Source: Mesoflavibacter profundi
GTDB taxonomy: Bacteria > Bacteroidota > Bacteroidia > Flavobacteriales > Flavobacteriaceae
Direction of reading: 5' to 3'
Assembly: GCF_014764305.1 (NCBI RefSeq)
Contig: NZ_CP061703.1
Span: 62,001 to 126,000 of the forward strand
Length of the DNA: 64,000 bases
Below are positions 41,269 to 49,943 of this stretch, piece by piece (position 1 is the stretch's first letter; each line of letters begins with the position of its first letter). The position numbers were made by a program, and so were the translations under genes. The notes beneath the pieces were generated by a model. The model was not told the DNA's origin. It did no database searches and worked only from the letters and a program-made list of their open reading frames with translations.

Positions 41269-42444
41269 TTAATAGTTACGGTATTTTTTAGTTAATTCAA
41301 AAACATGCTCTAATATCTCTTGATCCTGAGTTGTAAACTCGATATTTCTTCTGGACATAACTACTTTGGCTACTTCAAACGCTTTTTTGGTTAAGTAAGT
41401 AGAAAAACCTGAAGATCCGCCCCAACTGTAACTTGGTACAAAATTTCTTGGAAAACCACTTCCAAAAATGTTTGCATTAACACCAACAACAGTACCAGTA
41501 TTAAACATTGTATTTATACCGCATTTACTGTGATCACCCATCATTAAACCACAAAACTGTAAACCAGTTCTAGCAAAACCTTCTGTTTGATAACTCCATA
41601 ATCTTACTTCAGCATAGTTATTTTTAAGATTAGAATTATTTGTGTCTGCTCCTAAATTACACCATTCTCCTAATACAGAATTTCCTAAAAATCCATCATG
41701 TCCTTTGTTAGAATATCCAAATAATACGCTATTATTAACTTCTCCTCCAACTTTACTAAACGGACCTATGGTTGTTGGTCCATATATTTTTGCTCCCAAT
41801 TTTATAGCAGCATTATCACATAATGCTAATGGTCCTCTAACGATAGAACCTTCCATTATTTCGGCATTTTTACCAATGTAGATTGGTCCTGAAGACGCAT
41901 TTAATGTAGTGAATTCTAATTTTGCACCTTCTTCTATAAATATATTTTCTGGAGCTATAACATTATTAGAGCTTGGAATTGGCATTGATGTTTTTCCTTC
42001 AGTTAACAAATCAAAATCCTGTTGTATGGCGTCTCCGTTTTTAGAAAATATATCCCAAGTATGTTCTATTTTAATAATATCATTTTCAAATTCTATAGCT
42101 TCAAAAGAATCAAAATCTATATCATCTTGCATTTCTTTTGTAAAAAAAGCTATAACATCTTCATCTTTAAAAATCGCTTGATTTTCTTCTAAATTTTTTA
42201 TTAACTCTACGATTTCTGGATTAGGTAAATATGCAGCATTAAGCATTATATTTTCTTCCATTTCTACCATAGGGTATTTTTCAGATAAATAATCTTCTGT
42301 TACTGTTGTAGTTGTAGTTTCTAAAAAAGTTTCCCATTTTTCTCTAATAGTAAGAATACCTACTCTAATATCTGCAACTGGTCTAGTATATGTAAATGGT
42401 AATAATTGCTCTCTAACAGTACCATCAAATAAAATGTAATTCAT
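41269..42444 (-). CDS. GlmU-like sugar-phosphate nucleotidyl/acyltransferase-family protein
   Basis: 391 residues: an N-terminal nucleotidyltransferase-like domain of reduced type (YILFDGTVREQLLPFTYTRP; the GxGTRM loop of true GlmU is absent) and a C-terminal left-handed beta-helix of hexapeptide repeats (SGPIYIGKNAEIMEGSIVRG, then GAKIYGPTTIGPFSKVGG, later SVLGEWCNLGADTNNSN). This two-domain form is widespread in Bacteroidota and is annotated as GlmU family; the role in UDP-sugar synthesis is plausible but the catalytic loop loss argues against normal uridyltransferase activity. It is a single-gene unit ended by the 42497 terminator side and convergent with nothing. Confidence 0.8.
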   Translation of the reverse strand: MNYILFDGTVREQLLPFTYTRPVADIRVGILTIREKWETFLETTTTTVTEDYLSEKYPMVEMEENIMLNAAYLPNPEIVELIKNLEENQAIFKDEDVIAFFTKEMQDDIDFDSFEAIEFENDIIKIEHTWDIFSKNGDAIQQDFDLLTEGKTSMPIPSSNNVIAPENIFIEEGAKLEFTTLNASSGPIYIGKNAEIMEGSIVRGPLALCDNAAIKLGAKIYGPTTIGPFSKVGGEVNNSVLFGYSNKGHDGFLGNSVLGEWCNLGADTNNSNLKNNYAEVRLWSYQTEGFARTGLQFCGLMMGDHSKCGINTMFNTGTVVGVNANIFGSGFPRNFVPSYSWGGSSGFSTYLTKKAFEVAKVVMSRRNIEFTTQDQEILEHVFELTKKYRNY

Positions 42445-42496
42445 TTATCTTTTATTTAGTTCTTGGATTTAAAAATAACTAAAGTTGTTATAACAA

Positions 42497-42529
42497 AAAA
42501 GCCTTTCATAAATAATATGAAAGGCTTTT
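42497..42529. terminator. Hairpin terminator (rpmE2)
   Basis: AAAAGCCTTTCAT and ATGAAAGGCTTTT form a perfect 13-bp stem around a 7-base loop. It lies downstream of the L31 gene and upstream of the GlmU-like gene on the minus strand. Confidence 0.85.
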
Positions 42530-42550
42530 ATAATATGATTTAAACTAAAT

Positions 42551-42802
42551 TTATTTTTTAAATTTAGCGTATTTGCTTTTAAATTTATCAATACGTCCAG
42601 CTGTATCTATTAACTTAGATTTACCTGTGTAAAAAGGATGAGACGTTCTAGAAATTTCCATTTTAATTAATGGATACTCAACACCATCAACTTCAATAGT
42701 TTCATTAGTATCAGCAGTAGACTTTGTTAAAAATACGTCTTCGTTAGACATGTCTTTAAATGCTACCATTCTATAATTTTCTGGATGTATATCTTTTTTC
42801 AT
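42551..42802 (-). CDS. rpmE2: 50S ribosomal protein L31, type B
   Basis: 83 residues. [20 protein letters not shown] at the start and [20 protein letters not shown] later are L31 hallmarks. There is no cysteine, so it is the zinc-independent C-minus form (type B); such paralogues replace zinc-type L31 when zinc is scarce, but many Bacteroidota have only this one. It is preceded by a TTG/TAAATTTG promoter at the standard 19-bp spacing and followed by a terminator. Confidence 0.95.
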   Translation of the reverse strand: MKKDIHPENYRMVAFKDMSNEDVFLTKSTADTNETIEVDGVEYPLIKMEISRTSHPFYTGKSKLIDTAGRIDKFKSKYAKFKK

Positions 42803-42837
42803 CGCTAAATGCTTTTATCTTTACTAAATTCGAGGTG

Positions 42838-42867
42838 CAAATTTAAGTAAATTTTACAAATCAACAA
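42838..42867 (-). promoter_or_regulatory. rpmE2 promoter, consensus Bacteroidetes type
   Basis: On the minus strand TTG (42867-42865), 19 bp, then TAAATTTG (42845-42838), the consensus arrangement; the start codon is 36 bp further on. Confidence 0.7.
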
Positions 42868-42960
42868 CAAATTTTTCAAATATTTTTATTTAAATAAATA
42901 TGTAACATTTTAAGACATATTTATACTAACTTGGTAAAACTAACTTAAATCAAAAACATT

Positions 42961-43491
42961 ATGGAAAAATCTATCAAATCTATTGCAACAAACAATGGAC
43001 TTTATTTAGGATTACTATTAACTTTAGTTTACGTAATTGCTTACGCTGTAAATTTAGAATTACTTACTAAATGGTGGATTGGAATTGGACTTTTAATTGC
43101 TATTGTAATTTTTGGAATTGTATCTATTTCTAAAACAAAATCTGCTTTAGGTGGATTTATTTCTTTAAAAGAAGGTTTTACAGCTTACTTTATTACCATT
43201 CTACTAGGATTAGTTGTTGCTAGTATTGTATCTATTGTATTATTTAATTTTATAGATCCAGATGCTGCAATTACTTTAAAAGAAAAAACTATTGAAGCAA
43301 CTGCTGAGACTATGAGAAATTGGAATGCTCCGGAAGAATCTATAATTCAAACTGTAGAGCAAATGAGAGAACAACCTAACCAGTTTAGTATTGGTAGTGT
43401 GTTACAGTCTTTAGTTATACAGCTAGTTATCTATAGTATTATTGGTCTTATTGCTGCATTAATAATGAAAAAGTCTGATGATAACGCATAA
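42961..43491 (+). CDS. DUF4199 membrane protein
   Basis: 176 residues with four hydrophobic helices (about 12-30, 36-52, 71-95 and 145-168) and a soluble stretch between the third and fourth (DPDAAITLKEKTIEATAETM). The segment FISLKEGFTAYFITILLGL is the DUF4199 pattern. Inner-membrane protein of unknown role; the gene directly upstream of a dolichyl-phosphate-mannose-synthase-like GT2 is the usual flavobacterial arrangement and suggests a link with lipid-linked sugar metabolism. The gap to the GT2 gene is 35 bp and holds a separate -7 element. Confidence 0.85.
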   Translation: MEKSIKSIATNNGLYLGLLLTLVYVIAYAVNLELLTKWWIGIGLLIAIVIFGIVSISKTKSALGGFISLKEGFTAYFITILLGLVVASIVSIVLFNFIDPDAAITLKEKTIEATAETMRNWNAPEESIIQTVEQMREQPNQFSIGSVLQSLVIQLVIYSIIGLIAALIMKKSDDNA

Positions 43492-43497
43492 TAATTC

Positions 43498-43505
43498 TAT
43501 ATTTG
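43498..43505 (+). promoter_or_regulatory. -7 element for the GT2 gene
   Basis: TATATTTG is an exact TAnnTTTG match, 21 bp before the ATG. It suggests the GT2 gene can be transcribed apart from DUF4199. Confidence 0.5.
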
Positions 43506-43526
43506 AAATAATTTTCAAATCGAATT

Positions 43527-44480
43527 ATGAATATATCAGTAGTCATACCACTACTTAACGAACAAGACTCTTTAAAAGAATTACACCATTGGATTGCTAA
43601 TGTTATGGCATCCAATGGTTTTTCTTATGAAATACTTTTTATAGACGATGGTAGTACAGACCAATCCTGGACTACCATTTGTAATTTAAAACAAGAAGAT
43701 CCTAACGTAAAAGGTATTCGTTTTTTAAAAAACTTCGGAAAATCTCAAGCATTACACGCAGGTTTTGCGCAAGCTAAAGGTGATGTTATTATCACTATGG
43801 ATGCAGATTTACAAGACAATCCAGAAGAAATTCCAGAGCTTTACAACATGATTACCAAACAAAATTTTGATCTTGTTTCTGGTTGGAAGAAAAAGAGGTT
43901 TGACAACAAACTAACTAAAAACTTACCTTCAAAACTGTTTAATTGGGCTGCACGTAAAACATCTGGTGTTACACTTAATGATTTTAATTGCGGGCTAAAA
44001 GCTTACAACAAAAATGTTGTTAAAAATATAGACGTTAACGGCGAAATGCATCGTTACATTCCTGTTTTAGCTAAAAACGCTGGATTTACTAATATTGGAG
44101 AAAAAGTAGTACAACACCAAGCCAGAAAATACGGTGAAACCAAATTTGGAATAGAACGTTTTATTAATGGTTTTCTAGATTTAATAACCATTTGGTTTAT
44201 TTCTAGGTTTGGCAAAAGACCTATGCATTTATTTGGCGCTTTAGGCGTTATAATGTTTATTGTTGGTTTTGGTTTTGCTGCTTATTTAGGTATAGATAAA
44301 CTGTTTTTTAATCCATACGGAAGACTAATCACACAAAGACCACAATTTTACATCGCGCTTACAACAATGATATTGGGTTCGCAATTTTTTATTGCAGGTT
44401 TTTTAGGCGAAATTATTTTACGTCAAAAAAATAACAAAACCCGATATTTAATAAAAGAATCTTTAAATTTAGAAGAATAA
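43527..44480 (+). CDS. Glycosyltransferase family 2 (polyprenyl-phosphate type)
   Basis: 317 residues: GT-A domain with NISVVIPLLNEQDSL at the N-terminus, FIDDGSTDQSW, the metal-binding MDADLQDNPEEIPELY, and GLKAYNKNVVKNID, followed by two C-terminal transmembrane helices (about 237-258 and 276-300). This matches GtrB / dolichyl-phosphate-mannose-synthase-like enzymes that put a sugar on a polyprenyl phosphate. It is upstream of the phosphosugar mutase and an ABC exporter; the sugar is not known. Confidence 0.9.
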   Translation: MNISVVIPLLNEQDSLKELHHWIANVMASNGFSYEILFIDDGSTDQSWTTICNLKQEDPNVKGIRFLKNFGKSQALHAGFAQAKGDVIITMDADLQDNPEEIPELYNMITKQNFDLVSGWKKKRFDNKLTKNLPSKLFNWAARKTSGVTLNDFNCGLKAYNKNVVKNIDVNGEMHRYIPVLAKNAGFTNIGEKVVQHQARKYGETKFGIERFINGFLDLITIWFISRFGKRPMHLFGALGVIMFIVGFGFAAYLGIDKLFFNPYGRLITQRPQFYIALTTMILGSQFFIAGFLGEIILRQKNNKTRYLIKESLNLEE

Positions 44481-44526
44481 TTTTTCGATTTACTTAAACA
44501 CAAATCTTAAGCATTTTACAATTGCT

Positions 44527-44534
44527 TATTTTTG
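44527..44534 (+). promoter_or_regulatory. -7 element for the phosphosugar mutase gene
   Basis: TATTTTTG followed by CATTC; an exact match to TAnnTTTG, 18 bp before the ATG. Confidence 0.55.
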
Positions 44535-44552
44535 CATTCAATTACGTAGATT

Positions 44553-46283
44553 ATGAGATACATTGAACCAGAATTATTAAAACGTGTTAACACTTGGCTT
44601 ACACCAACATTTGATAAAAACACACAAGATTACATTAAAAATCTAATTGCATTAGAACCAGATCAATTAAAAGAAAGTTTCTATAAAGATTTAGAATTTG
44701 GTACTGGTGGAATGCGTGGTATTATGGGTATTGGCACAAATCGTATCAATAAATATACACTAGGAAAAAACACACAAGGTTTAAGTAACTATCTACATAA
44801 AAGTTTTCCTAATCAAGATATAAAAGTTGCTATAGCTTTTGATTGTAGACATAACAGTAAAACTTTAGCTAAAGTAGTTGCAGATGTATTTTCGGCTAAC
44901 GGAATTAAAGTCTTTTTATTTGAAGACTTGCGTCCTACGCCTGAGCTTTCTTTCACTTTAAAACATCTAAATTGTCACTGTGGAATAGTTCTTACCGCTT
45001 CACACAATCCGCCAGAATACAACGGTTATAAAGTGTACTGGCAAGATGGCGGACAATTAGTTCCGCCTCAAGATGCCGAAATTATTGAAGAAATAAACAA
45101 CTTAGAATATTCCGAAATTAATTTTGAAGCTAACGAAGCTAATATTAATTATATAGGACAAGACGTAGATGATGTATTTATAAACGCATCTGTTAAAAAC
45201 GGAAGTTTTAACACTAGCCAAGACGCTAAAGACAACTTTAATATTGTATTTACGTCTTTACACGGTACATCAATCACCACAATTCCAGAAACTTTAAAAC
45301 GTGCTGGTTATAAAAATGTACATATAGTTGAAGAGCAACGCGAACCAAATGGCGATTTCCCAACGGTTGCTTCACCAAACCCAGAAGAACCTGCTGCCTT
45401 AAAAATGGCACTAGATTTAGCTGAAAAAGTTAATGCAGATATCGTGATTGGTACAGATCCAGATAGTGATAGATTAGGTATTGCTGTTAGAGATCTTGAT
45501 AATAAAATGACGCTTTTAAACGGAAATCAAACCATGGTTTTAATGACAGATTTTCTTTTAAAGCAATGGAAAAACAACAATAAAATTAATGGCAATCAAT
45601 TTATAGGTAGCACTATAGTATCTACACCAATGATGTCTGTTTTAGGTAACGCATATAATGTAGAATGCAAAGTTGGCTTAACCGGTTTTAAATGGATTGC
45701 TAAGATGATTAAAGACTTTCCTAATCTTGATTTTATTGGTGGCGGAGAAGAAAGTTTTGGGTTTATGGTTGGCGATTTTGTTCGTGATAAAGATGCTGTA
45801 ACTTCTACCCTTTTGGCTATAGAAATTGCTACACAAGCCAAAGCAAACGGTAGTAGTTTTTACCAAGAATTAATTAATCTTTATGCAGAACATGGTTTTT
45901 ATAAAGAACGACTAATATCAATGACTAAAAAAGGTATTGAAGGCGCGCAAGAAATTAAACAAATGATGATTGATGCTAGAGAAAACCCTTTAACAGAAGT
46001 TAATGGTTCTAAAGTTGTACGTGTAGAAGACTATCAGCTTTCAATCGCTAAAAATTTAACTAATAACACTACAGAAACACTAGAAATACCAAAATCAAAC
46101 GTTCTAATTTACTACACAGAAGATGGTAGTAAAATTGCGTTAAGACCAAGTGGTACAGAGCCTAAAATAAAGTTTTACATTAGTGTAAATACAAGCCTAG
46201 ACAATGTGTCAGACTTCTTAACTACGGAACAAAAATTGGAAAGCAAGATAGACGCAATCATTAAAGATATGCAGCTTAATTAG
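44553..46283 (+). CDS. Phosphosugar mutase (phosphoglucomutase/phosphomannomutase)
   Basis: 576-residue alpha-D-phosphohexomutase interconverting sugar 1- and 6-phosphates. N-terminal [18 protein letters not shown], active-site phosphoserine S150 in [13 protein letters not shown], metal-binding loop [10 protein letters not shown] near 310-320, sugar loop GGGEESFGF near 395, and the phosphate-binding [12 protein letters not shown] at the C-terminus are all visible. The length and first motif fit the PgcA-like group used for glucose 1-phosphate formation. The ABC exporter gene begins at the base after its stop codon, so the two are translated from one message. Confidence 0.93.
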   Translation: MRYIEPELLKRVNTWLTPTFDKNTQDYIKNLIALEPDQLKESFYKDLEFGTGGMRGIMGIGTNRINKYTLGKNTQGLSNYLHKSFPNQDIKVAIAFDCRHNSKTLAKVVADVFSANGIKVFLFEDLRPTPELSFTLKHLNCHCGIVLTASHNPPEYNGYKVYWQDGGQLVPPQDAEIIEEINNLEYSEINFEANEANINYIGQDVDDVFINASVKNGSFNTSQDAKDNFNIVFTSLHGTSITTIPETLKRAGYKNVHIVEEQREPNGDFPTVASPNPEEPAALKMALDLAEKVNADIVIGTDPDSDRLGIAVRDLDNKMTLLNGNQTMVLMTDFLLKQWKNNNKINGNQFIGSTIVSTPMMSVLGNAYNVECKVGLTGFKWIAKMIKDFPNLDFIGGGEESFGFMVGDFVRDKDAVTSTLLAIEIATQAKANGSSFYQELINLYAEHGFYKERLISMTKKGIEGAQEIKQMMIDARENPLTEVNGSKVVRVEDYQLSIAKNLTNNTTETLEIPKSNVLIYYTEDGSKIALRPSGTEPKIKFYISVNTSLDNVSDFLTTEQKLESKIDAIIKDMQLN

Positions 46284-48134
46284 ATGGAACAAAGCATAAA
46301 AAAAATTATTCCGTACGCAAAAGCCTACAAGAAGAATATCATTTCTAACATCATATTTAATATTCTATTTGCACTATTTAGTTCGCTTTCGTTTGTTGCA
46401 TTAATACCAATGATGCAAGTTTTATTTGACGAAACTAAAAAAGATGTAAAAAAACCTGTCTATACTTCAATTTTAGAGATTACGTCTTATGGTAAAGATT
46501 TACTGTATTATTATATTTCTGAAATTACAAAACAAAACGGCGCTCAATTTGCACTATTACTTGTAATTGCGATAGTTATCATTACTTTTTTACTAAAAAA
46601 CCTGTTTAACTATTTAGCAGCTTACAATTTAACCTTTTTTAAAAATGGCGTATTAAAGGATTTAAGAATAAAAATGTTTGATAAAATTCTATCCTTACCT
46701 ATTTCATATTATTCTGAAAAAAGAAAAGGTGACGTAATGGCTAGAATGCTAGGAGATATTGGAGAATTACAAAACTCTTTCTTTTTAATTTTTGAGTTAA
46801 TCGTAAGAGAACCATTAACAATTATCTTTACCATTGCTATCATGTTAAAGATAAGTCTTAAACTAACGCTTTTTGTATTTATTTTTATTCCAATTTCTGG
46901 GTTTATCATTTCTAAAATAGGTAAAAGCTTAAAATCAAAATCAACAAGAGCTCAAAAAGAGTCTGGTTATTTTATTTCTTTGGTTGAAGAAAGTTTAAGT
47001 GGTTTAAAAGTGATCCAAAGTTATAATGCACAATCAAAAATTAAATCTACTTTTTATGATTCTATTAATAGAATTTTCAAACTAAGAGTAGCTATTGGAA
47101 ATAAAAATAACTTAGCTTCACCATTAAGCGAATTTTTAGGCATATTAACCATTGGTGCACTTTTATGGTATGGAGGAAAAATGGTGTTAATAGACAAGTT
47201 ACCTAATGGTCAACCTGTGTTACTTGCATCAGAGTTTTTAGCCTACATGGGATTAGCTTATAATATTTTAACACCTGCAAAAGCTATATCTAAAGCATCT
47301 TATGCTGTTAAAAATGGTTTGGCTGCTGCAGATAGAGTGTTTGAGCTGATTGATCAAGAAGATCATTTTTACAAAGCAACTAATCCTCTAAAATTAGAAA
47401 CATTAAACTCTGGAATCAAGATTAAGGATATAGACTTTTCTTATAACGATAAAGATTTGGTGTTAAAAAATTTCAACTTAGATGTACCAAAAGGTCATAC
47501 AGTTGCTTTAGTTGGTCAATCTGGAAGCGGTAAAAGTACTATTGCTAATTTACTAACAAGATTTTACGATATTAATAAAGGTGAAATAACTTTAGATAAT
47601 ATTAATATTAAAGAAATAGATTTAAAATCTTTAAGACAATTAATTGGGTTAGTAACTCAAGATTCAATTTTATTTAATGACTCCATAAAAAACAACATAC
47701 TATTAGGTAAATCCAATGCTACAGATGAAGAAGTGATTAATGCGCTTAAAATAGCAAATGCTTGGGAATTTGTTAGCCAACTACCTAATGGCATAGAAAC
47801 TAATGTTGGTGATGCAGGTAATAAATTATCTGGAGGACAAAAACAACGTTTAAGTATTGCAAGAGCTGTTCTTAAAAATCCGCCAATTATGATTCTTGAC
47901 GAAGCAACATCTGCTCTGGATACAGAAAGTGAAAGATTAGTACAAGACGCATTAGAAAATATGATGAAAAACAGAACGTCTATTGTCATAGCGCATAGAT
48001 TATCTACTATACAAAATGCAGATCAAATTATCGTAATGCAAAAAGGTGAAATTATAGAACAAGGTACACATCTAGAACTATTATCCAAAAACGGTATGTA
48101 TAAAAAGCTAGTAGATATGCAAAGCTTTGAATAA
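46284..48134 (+). CDS. MsbA-like ABC exporter (half-transporter)
   Basis: 616 residues: six transmembrane helices in the first 320 residues (two-helix pairs with coupling loops such as FFKNGVLKDLRIKMFDKIL), then an ATPase with Walker A VGQSGSGKST near 410-419, signature KLSGGQKQR near 515-523, Walker B PIMILDEATSALD and the switch region VIAHRLSTI. A homodimer flipping a lipid or lipid-linked substrate, as MsbA does, is likely; the substrate is inferred only from the family. It starts 1 bp after the mutase stop and ends before a strong terminator. Confidence 0.92.
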   Translation: MEQSIKKIIPYAKAYKKNIISNIIFNILFALFSSLSFVALIPMMQVLFDETKKDVKKPVYTSILEITSYGKDLLYYYISEITKQNGAQFALLLVIAIVIITFLLKNLFNYLAAYNLTFFKNGVLKDLRIKMFDKILSLPISYYSEKRKGDVMARMLGDIGELQNSFFLIFELIVREPLTIIFTIAIMLKISLKLTLFVFIFIPISGFIISKIGKSLKSKSTRAQKESGYFISLVEESLSGLKVIQSYNAQSKIKSTFYDSINRIFKLRVAIGNKNNLASPLSEFLGILTIGALLWYGGKMVLIDKLPNGQPVLLASEFLAYMGLAYNILTPAKAISKASYAVKNGLAAADRVFELIDQEDHFYKATNPLKLETLNSGIKIKDIDFSYNDKDLVLKNFNLDVPKGHTVALVGQSGSGKSTIANLLTRFYDINKGEITLDNINIKEIDLKSLRQLIGLVTQDSILFNDSIKNNILLGKSNATDEEVINALKIANAWEFVSQLPNGIETNVGDAGNKLSGGQKQRLSIARAVLKNPPIMILDEATSALDTESERLVQDALENMMKNRTSIVIAHRLSTIQNADQIIVMQKGEIIEQGTHLELLSKNGMYKKLVDMQSFE

Positions 48135-48142
48135 TTAAAAAG

Positions 48143-48175
48143 AAAAAGGATAAACAAATGTTTATCCTTTTTTTT
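48143..48175 (+). terminator. Hairpin terminator after the MsbA-like gene
   Basis: AAAAAGGATAAA and TTTATCCTTTTT pair around CAAATG, followed by a T run. Confidence 0.88.
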
Positions 48176-48365
48176 GTCCATTGTTAGACTTGGGGACGAC
48201 TAACAACATAAGTATCCTATTTAAGACAAATTTAACACATATAAACTTACTTTACAAAAAAATCACGCATTTCATCAATAAAAACAAACATTTTAACGAT
48301 AAAAATAAATCTATTAATCTATAAAACAAACAGTTATAAATATTAAAAAAAATAGTATTCTAATT

Positions 48366-48392
48366 AAACCTTTACATAAAATTATAGTCTAA
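48366..48392 (+). promoter_or_regulatory. ECF-type promoter 1 (sigma gene)
   Basis: AAACC (48366-48370), 16 bp, then GTCTAA (48387-48392), ending 9 bp before the ATG of the ECF sigma gene. The 30 bp from 48363 agree with the second copy at 48943 at 26 positions. The -35/-10 spacing is the usual one for ECF promoters; autoregulation is inferred. The message would have nearly no leader. Confidence 0.7.
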
Positions 48393-48401
48393 AAGACATA
48401 A

Positions 48402-48947
48402 ATGACAAACAAAGAGACTTTACTGTTATCAAAATTGCAAAAACCCAATTTAAAAAACGAAGGGTTTAAAGAGCTAATATCACTTTATAAAGAGCGATTA
48501 TATTGGCACATTAGACATATAGTAAAATCTCATGAAGATGCAGATGATGTATTGCAAAATACATTTATAAAAGTATTTAAAAACATAGATAAATTTAAAG
48601 GTGAAAGTCAGCTATATTCTTGGTTATATCGTATAGCTACAAATGAATCTTTAACACATTTAAAACAAATTGCAAAACGACAACAAATAACTAGTGAAGA
48701 GGCAAATAATAATGCCCTTAGAAGCTTAGAAAGTGATGTGTATTTTGAAGGAGACACTATTCAAATCAAACTTCAAAAAGCAATCGCTACATTACCAGAA
48801 AAACAACAACTGGTTTTTAACATGAAATACTTTCAAGACCTTAAATACAGCCAAATATCAAACATATTAGATACTAGCGAAGGTGCATTAAAAGCATCCT
48901 ATCACTTAGCAGTAAAAAAAATAGAAGCTTATTTAACTAAAGATTAA
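48402..48947 (+). CDS. ECF RNA polymerase sigma factor
   Basis: 181 residues. Region 2 covers about 20-85 with EDADDVLQNTFIKVFKNIDKFKGESQLYSWLY (read as consecutive helices; DADDVLQNTF and SQLYSWLYRIATNESL are the recognisable parts), and region 4 about 130-178 with LPEKQQLVFNMKYFQDLKYS and the recognition helix EGALKASYHLAVKKIE. It heads a three-gene unit with a repeat-containing anti-sigma-like protein and a Spy/CpxP-like protein. Its promoter and a second identical-type promoter downstream indicate self-activation at two points. Confidence 0.93.
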   Translation: MTNKETLLLSKLQKPNLKNEGFKELISLYKERLYWHIRHIVKSHEDADDVLQNTFIKVFKNIDKFKGESQLYSWLYRIATNESLTHLKQIAKRQQITSEEANNNALRSLESDVYFEGDTIQIKLQKAIATLPEKQQLVFNMKYFQDLKYSQISNILDTSEGALKASYHLAVKKIEAYLTKD

Positions 48948-48972
48948 ACCTTTAAACAAAATTAGTGTCTAA
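48946..48972 (+). promoter_or_regulatory. ECF-type promoter 2 (anti-sigma gene)
   Basis: AAACC (48946-48950), 16 bp, GTCTAA (48967-48972), a near copy of promoter 1. Its -35 overlaps the stop codon of the sigma gene, and its -10 ends 7 bp before the ATG of the next gene. Confidence 0.7.
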
Positions 48973-48979
48973 ATAAAAG

Positions 48980-49456
48980 ATGAAAAAAGAAAACTTAAAT
49001 ACCATTAAACAATCAGGTTTTAAAATACCTAACGCCTATTTTGATACAATAGAAGATCAAATTATGTCTCAAATTAGTATTAAAAATAGTTGTGAAAATT
49101 CTGGATTTAAAATACCAGAAAATTATTTTGAAACTATTGAAGATAAAATAATTAGCAAAACCCAACAACCTAAGGTAATTAAGTTAATTAACAAAAAAAC
49201 TATAATTACAATAGCAAGTATTGCAGCTATGGTTGTTTTATTTTTCAATTTAAATCTATTTAATACACCAATAACTTTTGACAGTTTAGACACAGAAACT
49301 GTAGAAACTTATATTATAGACGAAATTGATTTAAACGACTTAAATAGCTTAATAGACACAGAACAATTATCTCAAACAGATTTTATAAACTACAATGCAA
49401 CTTCAATAGATAACTATCTAGATGAAATTGAAATTGAAGACCTATTAGATCAATAA
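48980..49456 (+). CDS. Anti-sigma-like membrane protein with duplicated GFKIPxxYF motif
   Basis: 158 residues. The cytoplasmic N-terminus has a 21-residue direct repeat: SGFKIPNAYFDTIEDQIMSQ near residue 11 and SGFKIPENYFETIEDKIISK near residue 41. A transmembrane helix (about 74-93, TIITIASIAAMVVLFFNLNL) follows, then an acidic periplasmic tail rich in D, E and L. One membrane helix, its place directly after the ECF sigma and its own copy of the ECF promoter fit an anti-sigma factor. The repeat may be the sigma-binding part; that is inference. Confidence 0.75.
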   Translation: MKKENLNTIKQSGFKIPNAYFDTIEDQIMSQISIKNSCENSGFKIPENYFETIEDKIISKTQQPKVIKLINKKTIITIASIAAMVVLFFNLNLFNTPITFDSLDTETVETYIIDEIDLNDLNSLIDTEQLSQTDFINYNATSIDNYLDEIEIEDLLDQ

Positions 49457-49473
49457 ACACACGAATTAATATC

Positions 49474-49911
49474 ATGAAAACATCAATCATATTATTTTTT
49501 TCAATCTTGTTTTCAATCACAAGTATAGCACAAGACAAAAGAGAAAAACTTAAAGCATTAAAAGTAGCTCACATCACAGAGCAATTAAATTTAACCACTA
49601 AAGAAGCTGAAAATTTTTGGCCAATTTACAATGCTCACGAAGACGAAAAACATAAAATCTACGAATCGTCTTTAGCAAAAAGAAAAGAGATTAACATCGA
49701 AAAATTATCTGAAAAAGAAGCAGAATCTTTACTTAAAGAAATGCAAGACTTTGAAGAAGCCAAATTAAAAAGTGAAAAAAACTTAGTAGATAAGCTTTCT
49801 AAAATTATTAGCTATAAAAAAATAGTAAAATTAATGCATGCCGAGCGTACGTTTAAGCGTAAAATCATTGAAGAATATAGAGGCAGACATCGTGAAATGC
49901 GAAAAAATTAA
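49474..49911 (+). CDS. Spy/CpxP-like periplasmic protein of the ECF unit
   Basis: 145 residues: signal peptide (MKTSIILFFSILFSITSIAQ) and an all-helical, highly charged periplasmic domain with KVAHITEQLNLTTKEAENFWPIYN, the LTxxxAxxFWPxYN pattern seen in helical sensor proteins encoded next to ECF sigma factors in Bacteroidota. By analogy with Spy/CpxP it may detect misfolded envelope proteins and talk to the anti-sigma. It is the third gene of the unit, 18 bp after the second, and is followed by a terminator. Confidence 0.8.
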   Translation: MKTSIILFFSILFSITSIAQDKREKLKALKVAHITEQLNLTTKEAENFWPIYNAHEDEKHKIYESSLAKRKEINIEKLSEKEAESLLKEMQDFEEAKLKSEKNLVDKLSKIISYKKIVKLMHAERTFKRKIIEEYRGRHREMRKN

Positions 49912-49913
49912 AT

Positions 49914-49943
49914 AAAAAAAGCAGCCAAATGGCTGTTTTTTTT
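49914..49943. terminator. Hairpin terminator of the ECF unit
   Basis: GCAGCC and GGCTGT (core CAGCC / GGCTG) around AAAT with A7 before and T8 after. It also overlaps the stop codon side of the convergent Ycf48-like gene. Confidence 0.83.

Noticed and set aside
48187-48205. GACGACTAAC, shared with the ECF promoter region at 10151-10160
   Set aside because: No TGTAAC lies 16 bp away on the proper strand, so it is not the same promoter; a ten-base match in this AT-rich DNA is weak evidence.
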